From the NCBI GenBank assembly GCA_003105035.1, contig PQAL01000019.1:62001-126000 (forward strand): a stretch of DNA of 64,000 nt, read 5' to 3'. The position numbers and the translations under genes are program-made. The notes beneath the pieces are model-generated. The model did not search any database and had not been told where the DNA came from. It saw only the letters and a list, made by a program, of their open reading frames with translations. The DNA is from Anaerolineales bacterium (lineage in GTDB: Bacteria > Chloroflexota > Anaerolineae > Anaerolineales > UBA4823). Shown here one piece after another: positions 36,745 to 46,821 of the stretch (positions are counted from its first letter, which is position 1; every line of letters begins with the position of its first letter).

Positions 36745-37317
36745 ATGGAAGCAACCGATTTATTAAGCAGTGAACATCGAATAATCGAATGAGTCCTTGA
36801 TACGCTTGAGACTGGTGTGGACTTGCTTGAATCTGGCGAGAAAGTAAATCCTCAGTTCTTCTCCTCGGCTACCGAGTTTATGCGCGGTTTCGCTGACCAA
36901 TGCCACCATGCCAAGGAAGAAGGGATCTTATTTTCACAGATGAAGCAGCAGGGCATTGCCATGGAAGGCTGCCCGCTGGGGGTGATGCTAGCTGAGCATG
37001 AATGCGGCCGGCAGTACACACGTGCCTTGACCTCAGCAACCCAGGCAATGCAGGCAGGGGACGAGAGTGGGTCACGCAGGGCAATCATGAGCTCCCGTAG
37101 TTATATCGCTTTGCTTCGCCTGCATATATACAAAGAAGATAATATCCTGTTCCCGATGGCGGATCAAGTGATCCCGCCTGGCCAGAATGCCCTGATCATG
37201 AATGCGTTTGAGCAAGTTGAAAAAATCGAAACTGGTGAAGGTTTTTACGAAAAATATGAAGCGCTGGCTGAAGCCCTCGAAAGAGATATCCAGTCGTACT
37301 CTCACAAAGCACAATGA
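36745..37317 (+). pseudogene. hemerythrin-like protein gene with one in-frame TGA
   Basis: The frame from the ATG at 36745 (AAAGGATGGG upstream) reads MEATDLLSSEHRIIE, then TGA at 36790-36792, then VLDTLETGVDLL and on to a normal end, 190 codons in all. The rest is a clean HHE hemerythrin with CHHAKEEGILF, LAEHECGRQY and LHIYKEDNILFPMAD, the diiron ligands. The first ligand, in SSEHRIIE, lies before the stop. A GTG restart at 36817 would make a protein missing the first helix and that ligand. A CGA-to-TGA change fits. Sequencing error or readthrough are alternatives. Hemerythrins bind oxygen or nitric oxide through a diiron centre. Confidence 0.85.
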
Positions 37318-37372
37318 CTTGCCCACCATATTGTTCAAACCTGTCTGAATCAGTAATAAATAAAGGAATCCA

Positions 37373-38929
37373 ATGCAACCACAAAAAAAATCCCTGCCTT
37401 TTATACTGACTATAATCATTGTCACCGTCATGGTGGTTTTCGGAGGTGCAGTGCTGGTGAGTGCTGGCGTACTCGCAACCATTACACCGATCCGTGAGGT
37501 CGGGACTCCCGCAAGCTCGCCCGAAGAATCCAGTTCATCTGATGTTCCCACTCCAACACCTTCTGTCCTACCCAATGTGCTGGTAAATCAATTTCACGTG
37601 GAAGTAGGCTTTGGGTCTCCAATCCCAGTCGATGTGGTCGTGGAAGGAGAATGGTCAACTCCCTGCGCTCAGCTGGATCAGGTGAACTTGCATTACCCAG
37701 CCCAATTCCAACTATCCATTGACTTGCTCAGCAACCCAATATCAACCGGTTGCCCAGCATCAACACAAGGGTTGCCATTCATCTTCAGGTTCCCTCTCAA
37801 CATGTCAGGGTTACCTGCCGGAAACTATGCGATCAGTGTCAACGGTGTGCAGGCTAGCTTCGATTGGCCACCAGTTGGAGGCGAGCAGACACCTTCGGAA
37901 ACACCGGTACGGATAGCGTTGGTCGGCCCGGATGGAAACGTATGGATCATGGATGAACCGGATGGGGGGTTACATCAGGTGACAACAGATGGGACTGACT
38001 TGTACACCTTCACCAGCCCGGATATCACTTATGACCAGCCGAGACTCTCATCTGATGGCAGGTTCGTCGCCTACCAGCGAAACGATAGTGTGCAGGTAGG
38101 CAGTGGAATCCAGGTCGATTTTGGCCTGTGGGTGACTGACCTCAGCACAGGGGCAAGCCGTGAAGTGTATGACATGGACCCGGCTAGCTACAGCTGGAAA
38201 CACGGGAGTCACTTGCTGGCATTTGCCAGCGAGCTGAGCCAGGATTATTTCGGCTTACACGCTGGTACACCCGACTCGAACTTCGCCAACCGCATTCAAG
38301 GCTACGATGCCGAATCCCAACAGACCAGTGATCTGGTCTTGCCAGAGCGTGGTTATGCCATGGTACAACCGGTCTGGTCACCGGATGGGCGGTTCCTCAG
38401 TTTCAACGAAGTTCAATATTATGAAGGTCAAGGGCCTCTCGCTTATGTTGATTTCACCAACAATCAATATACTGCCCTGGATATCCCCCTGGGAATTTAC
38501 AGCTGGTCTCCGGATAGTGAATGGTTGGCATATGACAACCTGACATACACCGCCACGGGGAACGAGCGTATCTATATACGCACAAGAGAGAGTGGTGAAG
38601 GCACACCTTTCTCACAAGAATATGACCCCGGATACGCGGCTATGCCAGTATTTTCACCCCAGGATAACCAAATCGCCTACCTGGCGAACCTGACCAACCC
38701 GGATGTGCAGCATTACAGCCTCATCATCCAGCCCTATCCGCAAGGTGATCCGGTTACACTGGGCGAATTCGACAATGTCATCCAGTTGAATTGGTCTCCA
38801 GATGGAACGCGCTTAATATTAAGCTCTGGACCTTACGAGGCACAGCGAATTAGCGAAGTGGATGTGCTCACTGGAGAAACCAAAATCATTGCCCAAGGGA
38901 TGCAGCCCAGCGTCGCATTTATCCCGTAG
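37373..38929 (+). CDS. anchored exported beta-propeller (TolB/WD40-like) protein
   Basis: This 518-residue protein begins with a short basic stretch and a transmembrane helix (FILTIIIVTVMVVFGGAVLVSAG) that probably anchors it. A Ser/Thr/Pro-rich linker follows (SSSSDVPTPTPSV). From about residue 175 on are repeated PD40-type blades such as YDQPRLSSDGRFVAYQR, QPVWSPDGRFLSFNE, SWSPDSEWLAYDN, PVFSPQDNQIAYLA and NWSPDGTRLILSS, giving a six- or seven-bladed propeller. An extracytoplasmic binding role is likely. The ligand is unknown. AAAGGAATCC precedes the ATG, and a strong terminator follows. Confidence 0.88.
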   Translation: MQPQKKSLPFILTIIIVTVMVVFGGAVLVSAGVLATITPIREVGTPASSPEESSSSDVPTPTPSVLPNVLVNQFHVEVGFGSPIPVDVVVEGEWSTPCAQLDQVNLHYPAQFQLSIDLLSNPISTGCPASTQGLPFIFRFPLNMSGLPAGNYAISVNGVQASFDWPPVGGEQTPSETPVRIALVGPDGNVWIMDEPDGGLHQVTTDGTDLYTFTSPDITYDQPRLSSDGRFVAYQRNDSVQVGSGIQVDFGLWVTDLSTGASREVYDMDPASYSWKHGSHLLAFASELSQDYFGLHAGTPDSNFANRIQGYDAESQQTSDLVLPERGYAMVQPVWSPDGRFLSFNEVQYYEGQGPLAYVDFTNNQYTALDIPLGIYSWSPDSEWLAYDNLTYTATGNERIYIRTRESGEGTPFSQEYDPGYAAMPVFSPQDNQIAYLANLTNPDVQHYSLIIQPYPQGDPVTLGEFDNVIQLNWSPDGTRLILSSGPYEAQRISEVDVLTGETKIIAQGMQPSVAFIP

Positions 38930-38949
38930 GGGGACTCGATCGAAGAAGA

Positions 38950-38988
38950 ACAGCCCCAGGTTGCTCTGGGGCTGTTGGGGGATTTTTT
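38950..38988 (+). terminator. terminator after the propeller gene
   Basis: ACAGCCCCAG at 38950-38959 pairs perfectly with CTGGGGCTGT at 38966-38975. A T run follows at 38983-38988. Confidence 0.85.
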
Positions 38989-39073
38989 CCGATTTCAGAA
39001 AGAAATGAATTAATAGGGGTAGTTCGTTTTACTTTACCAGGATTTTGTACCAAATGCCCGTCATTAGTGATGG

Positions 39074-40957
39074 TTATCCGGCGTTCCGACGCACGGCCAG
39101 CATGGTGATATCGTCAACCTGCGTGGCGCCCGTGGAATAATCCTTCACCTGATTTTGGATGTGGGCCAACACATCAGCCAGGTTTTTTCCGCTGGTAAAT
39201 AAGGGGATGAGCTGCTGCTTGTCAAAATATTCGCCGGAGGGGTTTATGGTATCGGTTAGGCCATCGGTGTGCGCAAACAGGATATCACCCGCAGCGATGG
39301 TCACCTCGCACACTTTGTAAATAGCGCCAGCTGCTACACCAACTGCCGGACCACAGACCTTCAGGGCTTCCTTTACACCTGCCTGGTTAATCACCAACGG
39401 AGGCAAGTGACCGCCATTAGAATAGGTGAGCACTCCGGTTTGAATATCCAGCACCCCAAAGAAGATCGTACAGAACATGCTCGCCCGGTTGTGGGTTTCA
39501 GCAATATAGTTGTTGGTGAAAGCCATGGCGTTTTCGATGCGTTGGCCCGGGTTGTTTGTATCAATGCTTTCTACACGGGAGTAAAATTCGATATTTGCCA
39601 CCGCTCTGATCAGGCTGCGGAACAGGGTCATGAACAAGGCCGCACCCAGCCCTTTGTCGCACACATCGGCGATGACCAGCCCAATATTCCCCTCGGGCAG
39701 CTCAAATACATCGTAAAAGTCTCCTGTGACTTCTCGGGCAGATTTTAAGGAAGCAGCGATTTCCCAACCGGGTGGCTGGGGGATGCTTTCGGGAAGAAAA
39801 CCAGCCTGGATCTCATGGCCGATCTCAAACTCGCGTTCCATAGCCTTGCGGTAGAGCGCCTCCTGCTCCCACAAGCGTGCATTTTCCAGGGCTACACTCA
39901 TGGCGTTGGCCAGGGTCCGCATCAGGCGCATGATGGTCTCATCAAAAGCATGTTCGTTGTCCATGTCCTTCAAGACGAGCGCGCCATCGACCCTGCCATT
40001 CATGATCAGCGGAACGAACAAGGCTGATTTCGGAAGCTCACTGGCAGACGAGTATACATTCTGATAGCGGATGACTGCTTCGTCCATATTTTCATCGATC
40101 AACAAAGGCTGAGGGTTTTGTAAAAGGTAAGCAAAAAAGCCTTTTCCCTCCGGGTGATATGGACTGACCTGGATGCGTTTTCCGTTTTCAACCTGGTAAG
40201 GCGTGGAAAGTAGATCGGAAACATGGTCATAGACCATGATCGAAAAGCTGGCTGGCGTAAAGAATTCGCTCAACTTCTCGCCAACCATTTCGTAGATGCC
40301 TGCTTGTTCCAACTTTTGAGCCAGCACCTCCTGGACGCTATTAATCAGGTGCAGCTCAGTGGCGCGTTGCTTTGTTTCATTAAGTAAACGCGCGGTTTCA
40401 TCGAACAGCCTGGCGTTTTCCAGGGCCACGCTCATCGATGAAGCCAGGGTCTGCAACAGGCGCACATCCGACTCGTCGTATGCATATTCACGGTCGATAT
40501 CCTGCAAGCTCAAAATGCCGGTCACCTGGTCACCCACGATCATCGGTACCCCCAGCCATGTTTTGGGAGTGATCGTGCCTGGGATGGTGTGCTGACCCAG
40601 GCGAGCAGCCAGCTCAGCTACGTTCTTACTGACCAGTACAGGTTGGCGGGTTTGCACAATCTGGGTGCGGAAGCCGCGAACCGGGTAATGCCCTGGTGCA
40701 TAGATATGCTCACCGCGCTCGATGGCGTAACGGTGCTCCATGGTATCTGTTACGGCATCGTAAGTGGAGATCATCACCACTGGTGAATCGAAGATATCGC
40801 GGATCTTATCACCCACCAGGTTGTAGATGGCCTGCACATCCAGGTGTGAGGCCAATGCTTGTTGCACGCTGTTGATGAGCATCAATTCTGCTTCTCGCTC
40901 AACCAGCTCCTGGTTAATCGCTTCAGTTGACTGAGATGTTGTTTTCTGGTCGGTCAT
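39074..40957 (-). CDS. GAF-GAF-SpoIIE PP2C phosphatase
   Basis: This 627-residue cytoplasmic protein has two tandem GAF domains, at about residues 30-180 (VSKNVAELAARLG, ITPKTWLGVPMIVGDQVTGILSLQD) and 205-370 (PKSALFVPLIMNGRVDGALVLKD). The SpoIIE/PP2C domain follows (about 395-625) with AREVTGDFYDVF, IADVCDKGLGAALFM and ILFAHTDGLTDTINPSGEY. The metal-binding aspartates are all present. GAF domains suggest sensing of a small ligand or redox state. It likely dephosphorylates a STAS protein. No STAS gene is adjacent, so its partner may be the one at 3.1 kb or elsewhere. Confidence 0.93.
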   Translation of the reverse strand: MTDQKTTSQSTEAINQELVEREAELMLINSVQQALASHLDVQAIYNLVGDKIRDIFDSPVVMISTYDAVTDTMEHRYAIERGEHIYAPGHYPVRGFRTQIVQTRQPVLVSKNVAELAARLGQHTIPGTITPKTWLGVPMIVGDQVTGILSLQDIDREYAYDESDVRLLQTLASSMSVALENARLFDETARLLNETKQRATELHLINSVQEVLAQKLEQAGIYEMVGEKLSEFFTPASFSIMVYDHVSDLLSTPYQVENGKRIQVSPYHPEGKGFFAYLLQNPQPLLIDENMDEAVIRYQNVYSSASELPKSALFVPLIMNGRVDGALVLKDMDNEHAFDETIMRLMRTLANAMSVALENARLWEQEALYRKAMEREFEIGHEIQAGFLPESIPQPPGWEIAASLKSAREVTGDFYDVFELPEGNIGLVIADVCDKGLGAALFMTLFRSLIRAVANIEFYSRVESIDTNNPGQRIENAMAFTNNYIAETHNRASMFCTIFFGVLDIQTGVLTYSNGGHLPPLVINQAGVKEALKVCGPAVGVAAGAIYKVCEVTIAAGDILFAHTDGLTDTINPSGEYFDKQQLIPLFTSGKNLADVLAHIQNQVKDYSTGATQVDDITMLAVRRNAG

Positions 40958-41127
40958 TTTCGTACTCTCTTTGATCGCCGGGGTAGATTGATATGTTTAA
41001 TATACCTCCATCAGGCGACCAAAGCTCAATGTCTTTGCATGAAGTTTTTTATATCTAGGGAGCCGCCTGAATAGTCATCCGCAGGTGAATTCCGACTCTT
41101 ATTTATCGACCCCACATCCGTGCAATC

Positions 41128-41469
41128 TCAAGCTTCGTGACTCTTCGGCTTGCGTGTGTTGTCCTCAATATCCATCAGCAGGTAAATCACCTCCGAGAGT
41201 GCCCGGGAGGCGATCCAAAGGAAGCCCCCTAAGACAAATGGGGTGATGGCAAACAACAAGTAGACCACCAGCTGTTCAACACTGAAGGTGCTTTTAATAT
41301 ACCAATATAGAAACAAAGCTATGAAAATACCCGTCACAGTAAATAATGCCAGGAAGAGCCACGATAATCGGTCAGAAGTCACAGCGATGCGCAATAAATT
41401 TTCCTGGTCATGGTAAGTATCTGTCTCTTGTTTATTATCCTTCAATAAGTCACTCATTTGATCAGTCAT
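41128..41469 (-). CDS. small two-helix membrane protein of unknown function
   Basis: This 113-residue protein has a charged N-terminus and two transmembrane helices (LSWLFLALFTVTGIFIALFLYWYI and LVVYLLFAITPFVLGGFLWIA), ending in a short soluble tail. GGAGGTGTGAG precedes the ATG. It lies 150 bases upstream of the phosphatase on the same strand and may be co-transcribed with it. No family is recognised. Confidence 0.8.
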   Translation of the reverse strand: MTDQMSDLLKDNKQETDTYHDQENLLRIAVTSDRLSWLFLALFTVTGIFIALFLYWYIKSTFSVEQLVVYLLFAITPFVLGGFLWIASRALSEVIYLLMDIEDNTRKPKSHEA

Positions 41470-41725
41470 CTCACACCTCCATTTTATGATCCCTCAAAAC
41501 AATGCACTTCCATTACCCCTTTCACAATGTCGCCAACAACGAGCGCAATGTATCGGGGTATGTGAAATAATCTAGCTCTATATGCTGTAGCCCATAAATT
41601 ATAGCGGAATCCACAGAATCCCATACTGGATTCCCGGGGAGTTTATTTATTGCCACATTGAGTGATGATGATGCATATAAACTAGTTCAGCTGCAGCTGT
41701 GTAGCAGCAGTTGGATTAAGAAAAA

Positions 41726-41754
41726 TTGACTCTCTCCTGATTTTATGTTAATAT
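41726..41754 (+). promoter_or_regulatory. promoter and long leader of the amylase gene
   Basis: TTGACT at 41726-41731 and TAATAT at 41749-41754 are 17 bases apart. The predicted leader is about 180 bases. It contains a stem of GCTGTGC and GCACAGC (about 41771-41806) and an extra AAGGAGGT ribosome-binding-like sequence at about 41868 that is not followed by a long open frame. The true ribosome-binding site is GAGGAGGAG before 41944. Regulation through the leader is possible. Confidence 0.65.
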
Positions 41755-41943
41755 GAGATTAATTCATTAAGGCTGTGCATTACAGAGGATAATAACAACG
41801 CACAGCAGGTTTACCAGGAAACACACATTGGTTATTCACGCGTCTATGTCTCGTTTGTGGGCACACAAGGAGGTAAAAAAAACCTGGGGATCATTTAATG
41901 CCGCCATTTTCTAATAAACGTCAATCAATTTGAGGAGGAGCTC

Positions 41944-44900
41944 ATGTTGAAAAACAAGAAAGTCATTTTTCGCTTTTTATTAGCAATTATGATTGCCTTG
42001 TCAGGCACCTTCGTGGTCGTCGGTGCTTTACAGGCGCGTGGTGATACGATCAATGCATCGTCGGTAAACATTCCGGGCGACTTGCAGAGTGAGCTGGGTT
42101 GTGCGGGCGACTGGGATCCAGCCTGCCCAAACACCAATCTCACCTACGATGCTGCAGATGATGTCTGGCAGGGTATCTTCCCTGTCCCAGCTGGAAATTG
42201 GCAATACAAAGCTGCCCTGGATGCTTCATGGGCTGAAAACTACGGGCTGCACGCTGTGCCTGGTGGAGACAACATCCCGCTTAGCCTGGCAGCACAGACC
42301 TCGGTCAAGTTCTACTACGACGACAAGAGCCACTGGATCACCGACAACCAGTATTCTGTCATCGCGGTCGCCCCAGGTAGTTTCCAATCTGAGCTGGGCT
42401 GCCCCGGCGATTGGGACCCTGGCTGCCTGCGCTCCTGGCTGCAGGATATCGATGGAGATGGCATCTACACACTTTCTACGACCGCTCTTCCAGCTGGCCC
42501 GTATGAGTTCAAAGTGGCCATCGATGAATCATGGGCTGAGAATTACGGCCAAGGCGGTGCTCCGGGTGGTTCAAACATCCCATTCAATGTGCCTGCCGGT
42601 AGCTTCCTCGTAGCGTTTACATACGATAGCATTACCCACATTCCAGCCGTCAGCGTCACTCCTATAGGCACAGCCAGTGTCACCATTGCGGGTGACTTGC
42701 AAAGTGAGCTTGGGTGTGGTGGAGACTGGGACCCAGCCTGCGCAGCTACACACCTCACTTATGATGCATCAGACGATGTCTGGCAGGGTAACTTCCCTGT
42801 CCCGGCAGGCAGCTGGCAATATAAAGCTGCCATTAACGACTCATGGGATGAAAATTACGGCTTACATGCTCTACCTGGTGGAGATAACATCCCCATTAAC
42901 CTGGGTGCGCTAACATCGGTGAAGTTCTACTACGACCAGAAAAGTCACTGGATCACCGATAACCAGTATTCGGTAATCGCGGTGGCTCCCGGGAGCTTCC
43001 AGTCGGAGCTGGGCTGCCCAGGAGATTGGGATCCAGGCTGCCTGCGCTCGTGGCTTCAAGACATCGATGGAGATGGCATCTATATGTTCACAACCGATGC
43101 GATCCCTCCTGGTAGCTATGAGTTCAAGGTGGCTATCAATGAATCATGGGCTGAGAATTACGGCCTGGGTGGGGTTCAAAATGGCTCAAATATTCTCTTC
43201 AGCTTCACTCAACCAGTGACCCTCACCTTTGTGTACAACAGTTACACCCACGTACCTGAGGTTTGGGGAGCCAGCCCTGCGCATGATAACAGCGTCTGGT
43301 GGGATGGTGTACGCCATGACTCGCGTGAGCCGCTTTACCGTACCCCTGGCGGGGCAGTGGAAGCCGGCACACCGGTCATCCTGCGCCTGCGCACCTACCA
43401 CAACGACATAACGGATGTAAAGCTGCGCGTATACGACCTCAACCAGGCTGCCCAAACCATCCTGACCATGAATCTGGTAGCTGAAGACGTGGACTGTTAC
43501 CAGGCTGACTTGCCTTTCACCTGTGATTTCTGGGCGATCACCTTGCCGAACCAGTTTGCAAATAACTTCTGGTACCGATTTATCATCAGCGACGGAACTG
43601 ACACTGACTACTACGCCGATAACACCCCTGCCCTGGATGGTGGCTTAGGTGCCATGTCGGAGGATGCTGTGGATAACAGCTATGCCCTGATGGTTTACGA
43701 CCCGGATTTCATGGTCCCCGATTGGGCCCACAACGCGGTCATCTACCAGATCTTCCCAGACCGCTTCCGCAACGGCCGCAAGGATAACGACCCGAAAACC
43801 GGCCAGCTACGCTATGATGACCCGGTGCTCAAGCTGCCGTGGGGCACTTTACCTGAAGGTTACTGCCGCAATTATAGTGATGCTGGCACCAACTGCCCGT
43901 GGCGTTTCCTCTTCAACCCACCCCCCGGCCCGGAGTCACCCCGAGGCCGTGACTACATGGGCGGTGACCTGAAAGGCATCGACCAATCCCTGCAATACTT
44001 GATGTCACTGGGGGTGAACACGCTTTACTTCAACCCGGTGTTCGATGCGGCTTCCAACCATGGTTACGACACCCAGGACTATTTCCAGATTGACCCATAC
44101 TTCGGTACCCAGAAAGATTGGGAGAACCTGGTCAAGCACGCCAACCAGCTCGGTATGCGCATTATCCTGGATGGAGTGTTCAACCATCTTTCATCTGACA
44201 GCCCGTTCTTCGACCGCTATCATCGCTACCCAATTGTGGGGGCATGCGAATCACTGGACTCACCTTACCGGGATTGGTTCACCTTCCATGAGGTAGCCCA
44301 GGGTACGGGCACATGTGTTGGCACAGGTGGAACTGATTCCGCCACCTATGACGGCTGGTTCGGTTTTGATAGTATCCCAGTGCTCAATAAATCCAACCCT
44401 GAGGTCCAGTTATATTTCATCACAGGCCCGACCAACGTAACCTCCTACTGGCTCAACAAGGGAGCGGGTGGCTGGCGGATGGACGTGATGGGTGATGCTT
44501 CGTTCCCGCCGGGTTACTGGCAAACCTTCAGGGACGTAGTGAAAGATGCCAAAGCCGATGCCCTGATCATCGGAGAGCTGTGGCAGAAGGACAGCACCCT
44601 GCTGAGTTACCTGCGTGGCGAGCGAGCCGACACCACCATGAACTATCGCCTGCGGGACGCCATCCTGGGTTTGCTCACCCCGGGTCCTTTTGACTCGAAG
44701 GGGTTCGCTGACAGTGGTCGTATCCTGCTCCCCTCCGAGTTCGCCTCCCGTCTGGAGTCCATCCAGGAAGATTACCCACAACAGGTGTTCTATGCCTTGA
44801 TGAACCTGGTCGACAGCCACGACACCGAGCGTATCCTGTGGGCACTTACCCCAGGGAGTGAAACCACTGCCGATAAAGAGTTGAATGCAGCCAACCTGGC

Positions 44901-46734
44901 GGAAGGGAAGCAAAAAGTTATGATCGCTTCCCTGATCCAGTTCACCCTGCCTGGTGCGCCAACAGTATATTATGGCGATGAGCTGGCTATGACCGGCGAT
45001 GATGATCCAGATGACCGTCGCACTTACCCAATGGTTCCACTGGCGTCAACGAATATCACGAATCCCATGTTCAGCCATTACCAGGCTCTGGCGAACTTAC
45101 GCAAACTTAACCCGGTGCTCATTAATGGTGACCTGCGCGTGCTCCTGGCAGATGATGCCAGCGGTGTCGTTGCTTATGGGCGCAAGACGGGGGACCGAGC
45201 CGCGGTCATCATCATCAACCGCAGCAATCTTGAGCAAACCGGCGCAGTTCCGGTGGCAGGTTATATCCCCGATGGGGTAGTCTTCAATCCAGCTTACATC
45301 GTAGGAACCGCCGAGCCGGGTGCAATAAGTGTGATCAATGGCGAGCTGGTTGGCAGCCTGGGTCCACTCAGCGCAATCGTGCTGATGACCGGTACGGTCG
45401 ACCTGACTCCGCCAGCTGCTCCGACTGGTTTAAGCGCGGTCGAAGACCCTGGTGCGGTCCTGCTTTCCTGGTATGATGTTCCTGGTGCAACAGGCTACAA
45501 CCTGTATCGCAGCCCACTTACTGGTGGTGGCTATATCAAGGTCAATACCGATCCATTAGCAGATACAAGTTTCTTTGATTCGGGGCTGCGTAATGCGCAG
45601 GACTACTTCTACGTGGTGACCGCTCTCGACGGGTCAGGCAATGAATCAGCTTATTCAACCGAAGTCTTCGCCATGCCGCACCTGATCATTGGGTGGGCTG
45701 GCTTGGTGTGGCCTCCAACAATGAACCATGTGATCAGCGCGGTGAACCGGACGGATGCGGCTTTTGGGCAGGTGTGGATCGATGGTGTGACCCAGCTACC
45801 TGGACTCACCCCTACCTTGCGAGGTCAACTTGGCTTTGGACCTGTGGGTAGCAACCCTGCAGCTAACCTGGACTGGACCTGGGTGGAGGCTGCCTGGAAT
45901 TTGGATAATGGTAATAATGATGAGCTCATGGCCAGCATGCTCCCCGAAAGCACCGGATTGTATGATTATGTCTACCGATATTCAACCACGAATGGACGTG
46001 ACTGGCTGTACGCTGACCTCAATGGGCCAATCAGCGCCGGTTCCCTGCCCCCCAACCCGGGCAAGCTGACGGTGAACCCGAGTGGTGACACCACGCCGCC
46101 CGCCATACCAACAGGTTTGTCGGTTGTTTCAGCATCTCCGGAGGGGGTCAGCCTGGCATGGGATGCCGTGTTGGGCGATCCAACCCTTTACGGCTATGAA
46201 GTCCTACGCAGCGACACAGCTGGCGGCCTGTATACCCTGCTTGCCCGACTGACCGGCACGAGCTTCTTCGATCTCAATGTGGTCGAAGCAGCCACTTATT
46301 ACTATGTAGTCCGGTCGGTTGACCTCTCGTTCAACCGCTCAGCATATTCGGCGGAGCTAAGTGCCACGGCTGAACTACGTACCGTGACCTTAATCTTTGA
46401 CGTAACGGTACCAGCTACGACGGACGGGACAGGGCGCTCGGTATATATCGCCGGCACGCTTGACCGCCTGGATGGTGGCTGGCCAAGTTGGAACCCCGGT
46501 GCCACGGTACTGACCAGGGTCGATGCCACCCATTGGACCATCACCTTGACGGGCAAGGAATCAACCCAGATTGAGTATAAATACACCCTGGGCGATTGGG
46601 AGCACGTCGAAAAGGATGTCAGCTGCGGTGAGATCGGCAACCGGATGCTTACCCTGAGCTATGGCAGCAATGGCACCCAGACCATCAACGATACCGTGCT
46701 CAACTGGCGTAATATTGCTCCATGCGGAAACTAA
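41944..46734 (+). CDS. secreted multidomain GH13 alpha-amylase/pullulanase
   Basis: This 1596-residue protein has a signal peptide (about 1-35). Four pullulanase-type X25-like modules follow, starting near residues 45, 147, 250 and 352, each with SELGC-GDWDP. A starch-binding-like linker leads to a GH13 catalytic domain (about 595-1010): VIYQIFPDRFRNG, RIILDGVFNHLS, nucleophile Asp847 in GWRMD, acid/base Glu878 in IIGELW, and Asp960 in VDSHD. A small beta domain follows, then FnIII (about 1157-1240), an unassigned beta-sandwich module (about 1245-1380), a second FnIII (about 1384-1478) and a CBM20-like starch-binding domain (about 1480-1596). It would degrade alpha-glucans outside the cell. 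The four N-terminal modules are a doubled pair at DNA level. Confidence 0.94.
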   Translation: MLKNKKVIFRFLLAIMIALSGTFVVVGALQARGDTINASSVNIPGDLQSELGCAGDWDPACPNTNLTYDAADDVWQGIFPVPAGNWQYKAALDASWAENYGLHAVPGGDNIPLSLAAQTSVKFYYDDKSHWITDNQYSVIAVAPGSFQSELGCPGDWDPGCLRSWLQDIDGDGIYTLSTTALPAGPYEFKVAIDESWAENYGQGGAPGGSNIPFNVPAGSFLVAFTYDSITHIPAVSVTPIGTASVTIAGDLQSELGCGGDWDPACAATHLTYDASDDVWQGNFPVPAGSWQYKAAINDSWDENYGLHALPGGDNIPINLGALTSVKFYYDQKSHWITDNQYSVIAVAPGSFQSELGCPGDWDPGCLRSWLQDIDGDGIYMFTTDAIPPGSYEFKVAINESWAENYGLGGVQNGSNILFSFTQPVTLTFVYNSYTHVPEVWGASPAHDNSVWWDGVRHDSREPLYRTPGGAVEAGTPVILRLRTYHNDITDVKLRVYDLNQAAQTILTMNLVAEDVDCYQADLPFTCDFWAITLPNQFANNFWYRFIISDGTDTDYYADNTPALDGGLGAMSEDAVDNSYALMVYDPDFMVPDWAHNAVIYQIFPDRFRNGRKDNDPKTGQLRYDDPVLKLPWGTLPEGYCRNYSDAGTNCPWRFLFNPPPGPESPRGRDYMGGDLKGIDQSLQYLMSLGVNTLYFNPVFDAASNHGYDTQDYFQIDPYFGTQKDWENLVKHANQLGMRIILDGVFNHLSSDSPFFDRYHRYPIVGACESLDSPYRDWFTFHEVAQGTGTCVGTGGTDSATYDGWFGFDSIPVLNKSNPEVQLYFITGPTNVTSYWLNKGAGGWRMDVMGDASFPPGYWQTFRDVVKDAKADALIIGELWQKDSTLLSYLRGERADTTMNYRLRDAILGLLTPGPFDSKGFADSGRILLPSEFASRLESIQEDYPQQVFYALMNLVDSHDTERILWALTPGSETTADKELNAANLAEGKQKVMIASLIQFTLPGAPTVYYGDELAMTGDDDPDDRRTYPMVPLASTNITNPMFSHYQALANLRKLNPVLINGDLRVLLADDASGVVAYGRKTGDRAAVIIINRSNLEQTGAVPVAGYIPDGVVFNPAYIVGTAEPGAISVINGELVGSLGPLSAIVLMTGTVDLTPPAAPTGLSAVEDPGAVLLSWYDVPGATGYNLYRSPLTGGGYIKVNTDPLADTSFFDSGLRNAQDYFYVVTALDGSGNESAYSTEVFAMPHLIIGWAGLVWPPTMNHVISAVNRTDAAFGQVWIDGVTQLPGLTPTLRGQLGFGPVGSNPAANLDWTWVEAAWNLDNGNNDELMASMLPESTGLYDYVYRYSTTNGRDWLYADLNGPISAGSLPPNPGKLTVNPSGDTTPPAIPTGLSVVSASPEGVSLAWDAVLGDPTLYGYEVLRSDTAGGLYTLLARLTGTSFFDLNVVEAATYYYVVRSVDLSFNRSAYSAELSATAELRTVTLIFDVTVPATTDGTGRSVYIAGTLDRLDGGWPSWNPGATVLTRVDATHWTITLTGKESTQIEYKYTLGDWEHVEKDVSCGEIGNRMLTLSYGSNGTQTINDTVLNWRNIAPCGN
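42070..43290 (+). repeat. internal tandem duplication in the amylase gene
   Basis: Codons 43-247 and 248-about 450 are two copies of a two-module unit with a period of 615 bases (205 codons). Both carry the same ordered motifs, including SHWITDNQYSVIAVAPGSF and CLRSWLQDIDGDGIY. Differences between the copies are mostly at third codon positions, so the duplication is not very recent. Confidence 0.9.
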
Positions 46735-46821
46735 GAATATAATGTAATGGAAACGCCCCAAGGAGTCATCTTCCTTGGGGCACCAGAAAGACAGACAAAA
46801 ACAAACATAAGGAGATGAATC

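Noticed and set aside
6297-36792. Stop-codon reassignment explaining the in-frame TAG and TGA
   Set aside because: Both codons end other genes normally (nuoA with TAG; nuoD and the STAS gene with TGA), so general recoding does not fit.
46755-46781. Terminator between the amylase and subtilase genes
   Set aside because: GCCCCAAGGA and TCCTTGGGGC form a perfect ten-base stem, but no T run follows on the plus strand, so termination is doubtful.
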